7,203 nt of DNA, taken from positions 1 through 7,203 of the forward strand of contig JAQGPB010000334.1 in the NCBI GenBank assembly GCA_028293265.1. Direction: 5' to 3'. The stretch comes from Pedosphaera sp. Lineage in GTDB: Bacteria > Verrucomicrobiota > Verrucomicrobiae > Limisphaerales > Pedosphaeraceae. Each line of letters opens with the position of its first letter. Position 1 is the stretch's first letter. The translations under genes were made by a program, and so were the position numbers. Shown here one piece after another: positions 5,534-7,203 of the stretch. Below the pieces are notes generated by a model. That model was not told where the DNA came from. It worked only from the letters and a program-made list of their open reading frames with translations, and ran no database searches.

Positions 5534-7203
5534 ATGCCCGCCCTGCGACACGTCCTCGGCGTTTCCGCGTATTATCATGACGCCGCCGCCGCGTTGCTCT
5601 GTGATGGTGACATCTCCGCCGCCGCCCAGGAGGAACGCTTCACGCGAAAAAAGAACGACCCCGATTTCCCACGCCACGCGATCCAATTCTGCCTGCGCCA
5701 TGGCAACTCGACCCCGGCGCAACTTGACGCGGTTGTTTTCTACGACAAGCCCGTCTTGAAATTCGCGCGCCTGCTCGAAACCTATCTGGCCGTCGCCCCC
5801 GGCGGTTGGCGCACTTTTCCCTCCGTGCTCACCAACTGGCTCGGTGAAAAATTGGATGTCCGCAAGGCCATTCGCGAGGAGCTGCCAGGCCTGCGGCCCG
5901 ATTGCCAGATTCTTTTCACCGAACATCATCAAGCCCACGCCGCCAGTGCATTTTATCCGTCGCCGTTCAACGAGGCCGCCATTCTCACCATTGATGGCGT
6001 CGGCGAATGGGCCACCACCACCATCGGCACCGGCCAGGGCCGTGAAATCCGCCTGCTGCAGGAACTGCGCTTCCCGCATTCGCTCGGCCTGCTTTACTCG
6101 GCATTTACCGACTACTGCGGATTCCGCATCAACTCCGGCGAATACAAACTGATGGGCCTTGCTCCCTACGGCGAACCCAAATATGCCGGCATCATCCTCG
6201 ACGAACTCCTCGATCTGAAACCCGACGGTTCGTTCTGGCTGAATCTCGATTGCTTCAATTTTCTCAGCGGCACCACCATGACCAACGACCGTTTCAACCG
6301 TTTGTTCGGCGGCCCTCCGCGCAAGCCCGAAGAGCCAATCGAACGCCGCCACATGGACGTCGCCCGCTCCATCCAAGTCGTCACCGAAGAAATTATGCTC
6401 CGACTCGCGCGACACGCGCGCGCGCTCACCGGCCAAAAGAATCTTTGCCTCGCGGGCGGCGTCGCCCTCAACTGCGTCGCCAACGGCCGCATCCTGCGGG
6501 AGAAGATTTTCGACCGCCTCTGGATCCAGCCTGCGGCCGGCGATGCCGGCGGCGCGCTCGGCGCCGCGTTGGCAGCCTGGAACCTCGCTGGCTCGCCTTC
6601 GAGTGCCGCCCCCACACCTAAGCGCGACGCCATGCACGGTGCCCTCCTCGGCCCCGCCTACACCGACGACGAAATCGAAACCACGCTCCGCTCCCACAAC
6701 GCCGTCTATCAACGCCTCGAAACCGGCGCGCTCTTGGATTTCACGGTGAAGTCATTGGCAGCCGAGCAAGTCATCGGCTGGTTTCAAGGCCGCATGGAAT
6801 TCGGCCCGCGCGCGCTCGGCAACCGCTCCATCATCGGCGACGCCCGTTCCCCGCGCATGCAATCAGTGATGAACCTCAAGGTGAAATTTCGCGAATCCTT
6901 CCGCCCGTTCGCCCCCATCGTCCGCCGCGAATGCGTGGCCGATTATTTCGAATTGGATGACGACTCACCGTACATGCTCATCGTCGCGCCCGTCAAAGCC
7001 GCCTTGCGCCGCCCCGTGCAGCCCGGTGTCACCGGCCTTGACCAGCTCAAAGAAATTCGTTCCACCATCCCCGCCGTCACGCATGTGGATTACTCCGCCC
7101 GCATCCAAACCGTCGCGCACGAACACAATCCCCTGCTCTACGATCTGCTCTTGCGCTGGGAACAAGCCACGGGCAGCGCCGTCCTGGTCAATACCTCCTT
7201 CAA
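5534..7203 (+). CDS. NodU/CmcH/TobZ-family O-carbamoyltransferase (3' end outside window)
   Basis: 556 codons are visible and the frame is still open at the edge; family members are about 570-620 residues, so little is missing. The enzyme family transfers a carbamoyl group from carbamoyl phosphate, through carbamoyl-adenylate, to a hydroxyl of a sugar or natural product. N-terminal domain: GVSAYYHDAAAALL (9-22), AQEERFTRKK (31-40), the metal-binding EHHQAHAASAFYPS (H131, H135), TIDGVGEW (D154), SGEYKLMGLAPYG (201-213), LAGGVALNCVANGRIL (307-322) and GDAGGALGAAL (D337). C-terminal domain: FGPRALGNRSIIGD (423-436), FRPFAP (456-461) and, at the edge, VNTSF, normally followed by NVRGEP. The start at 5534 gives the expected N-terminus. 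It follows the DUF5989 stop by 3 bases and has no own ribosome site, implying coupling. The acceptor cannot be told; surface polysaccharide or glycolipid is plausible. Confidence 0.95.
   Translation, partial: MPALRHVLGVSAYYHDAAAALLCDGDISAAAQEERFTRKKNDPDFPRHAIQFCLRHGNSTPAQLDAVVFYDKPVLKFARLLETYLAVAPGGWRTFPSVLTNWLGEKLDVRKAIREELPGLRPDCQILFTEHHQAHAASAFYPSPFNEAAILTIDGVGEWATTTIGTGQGREIRLLQELRFPHSLGLLYSAFTDYCGFRINSGEYKLMGLAPYGEPKYAGIILDELLDLKPDGSFWLNLDCFNFLSGTTMTNDRFNRLFGGPPRKPEEPIERRHMDVARSIQVVTEEIMLRLARHARALTGQKNLCLAGGVALNCVANGRILREKIFDRLWIQPAAGDAGGALGAALAAWNLAGSPSSAAPTPKRDAMHGALLGPAYTDDEIETTLRSHNAVYQRLETGALLDFTVKSLAAEQVIGWFQGRMEFGPRALGNRSIIGDARSPRMQSVMNLKVKFRESFRPFAPIVRRECVADYFELDDDSPYMLIVAPVKAALRRPVQPGVTGLDQLKEIRSTIPAVTHVDYSARIQTVAHEHNPLLYDLLLRWEQATGSAVLVNTSF

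Noticed and set aside
5384..6712. 442-codon minus-strand open frame opposite the carbamoyltransferase
   Set aside because: It covers the well-supported plus-strand enzyme; its low-complexity Gly/Ala/Glu-rich translation is a mirror of GC-ending codons.
1..7203. CRISPR array, tRNA, rRNA or transposase
   Set aside because: No regularly spaced direct repeats, no cloverleaf-like sequence and no transposase motif were seen on either strand.

Overview
The window most resembles a soil-type Verrucomicrobiota genome of the Pedosphaera/Limisphaerales kind. The reasons are a large Asn/Thr-rich secreted protein whose opening motif (GLPDGWQWNYFG followed by DYDGDGVNNGMEY) is typical of that group's exoproteins, strongly GC-ending codons in most genes, and weak or absent Shine-Dalgarno sites at several starts. 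This placement is inference from motifs; there is no rRNA or marker gene in the window.

Layout. (1) Positions 1-2832, plus strand: the 3' part of a very large exported protein with a Ca-binding type-3-repeat-like module, three Ig-like modules, a Cys-containing segment and a C-terminal family domain. (2) Positions 2840-3421, plus strand: a small secreted protein of unknown function starting 7 bases after that stop. The last third of gene 1 and all of gene 2 have clearly more AT-rich codon use than the rest of the window. (3) Positions 3437-3729, minus strand: a toxin-antitoxin operon with an intact Phd/YefM-type antitoxin. Its PIN-type toxin survives only as about nine N-terminal codons joined by an ATGA overlap, and its break lies near the right edge of the AT-rich stretch. 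(4) Positions 3811-4983, minus strand: an exported aldose 1-epimerase (galM-like) with all catalytic residues. (5) Positions 4984-5377: a 394-base divergent intergenic region rich in inverted repeats, including a compound palindrome with 13-bp outer and inner arms. (6) Positions 5378-5530, plus strand: a 50-residue single-pass membrane protein of DUF5989 type. (7) Position 5534 to the window end, plus strand: a NodU/CmcH/TobZ-family carbamoyltransferase, cut by the window edge.

How the genes work together: genes 1 and 2 look like a co-transcribed secreted pair. The galM-antitoxin stretch may be one minus-strand transcript. The DUF5989 protein and the carbamoyltransferase are a tightly coupled pair of the kind found in surface-polysaccharide or secondary-metabolite carbamoylation loci. 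The points most worth a second look are the truncated toxin beside the compositional break, the compound palindrome, and the DUF5989-carbamoyltransferase pairing.
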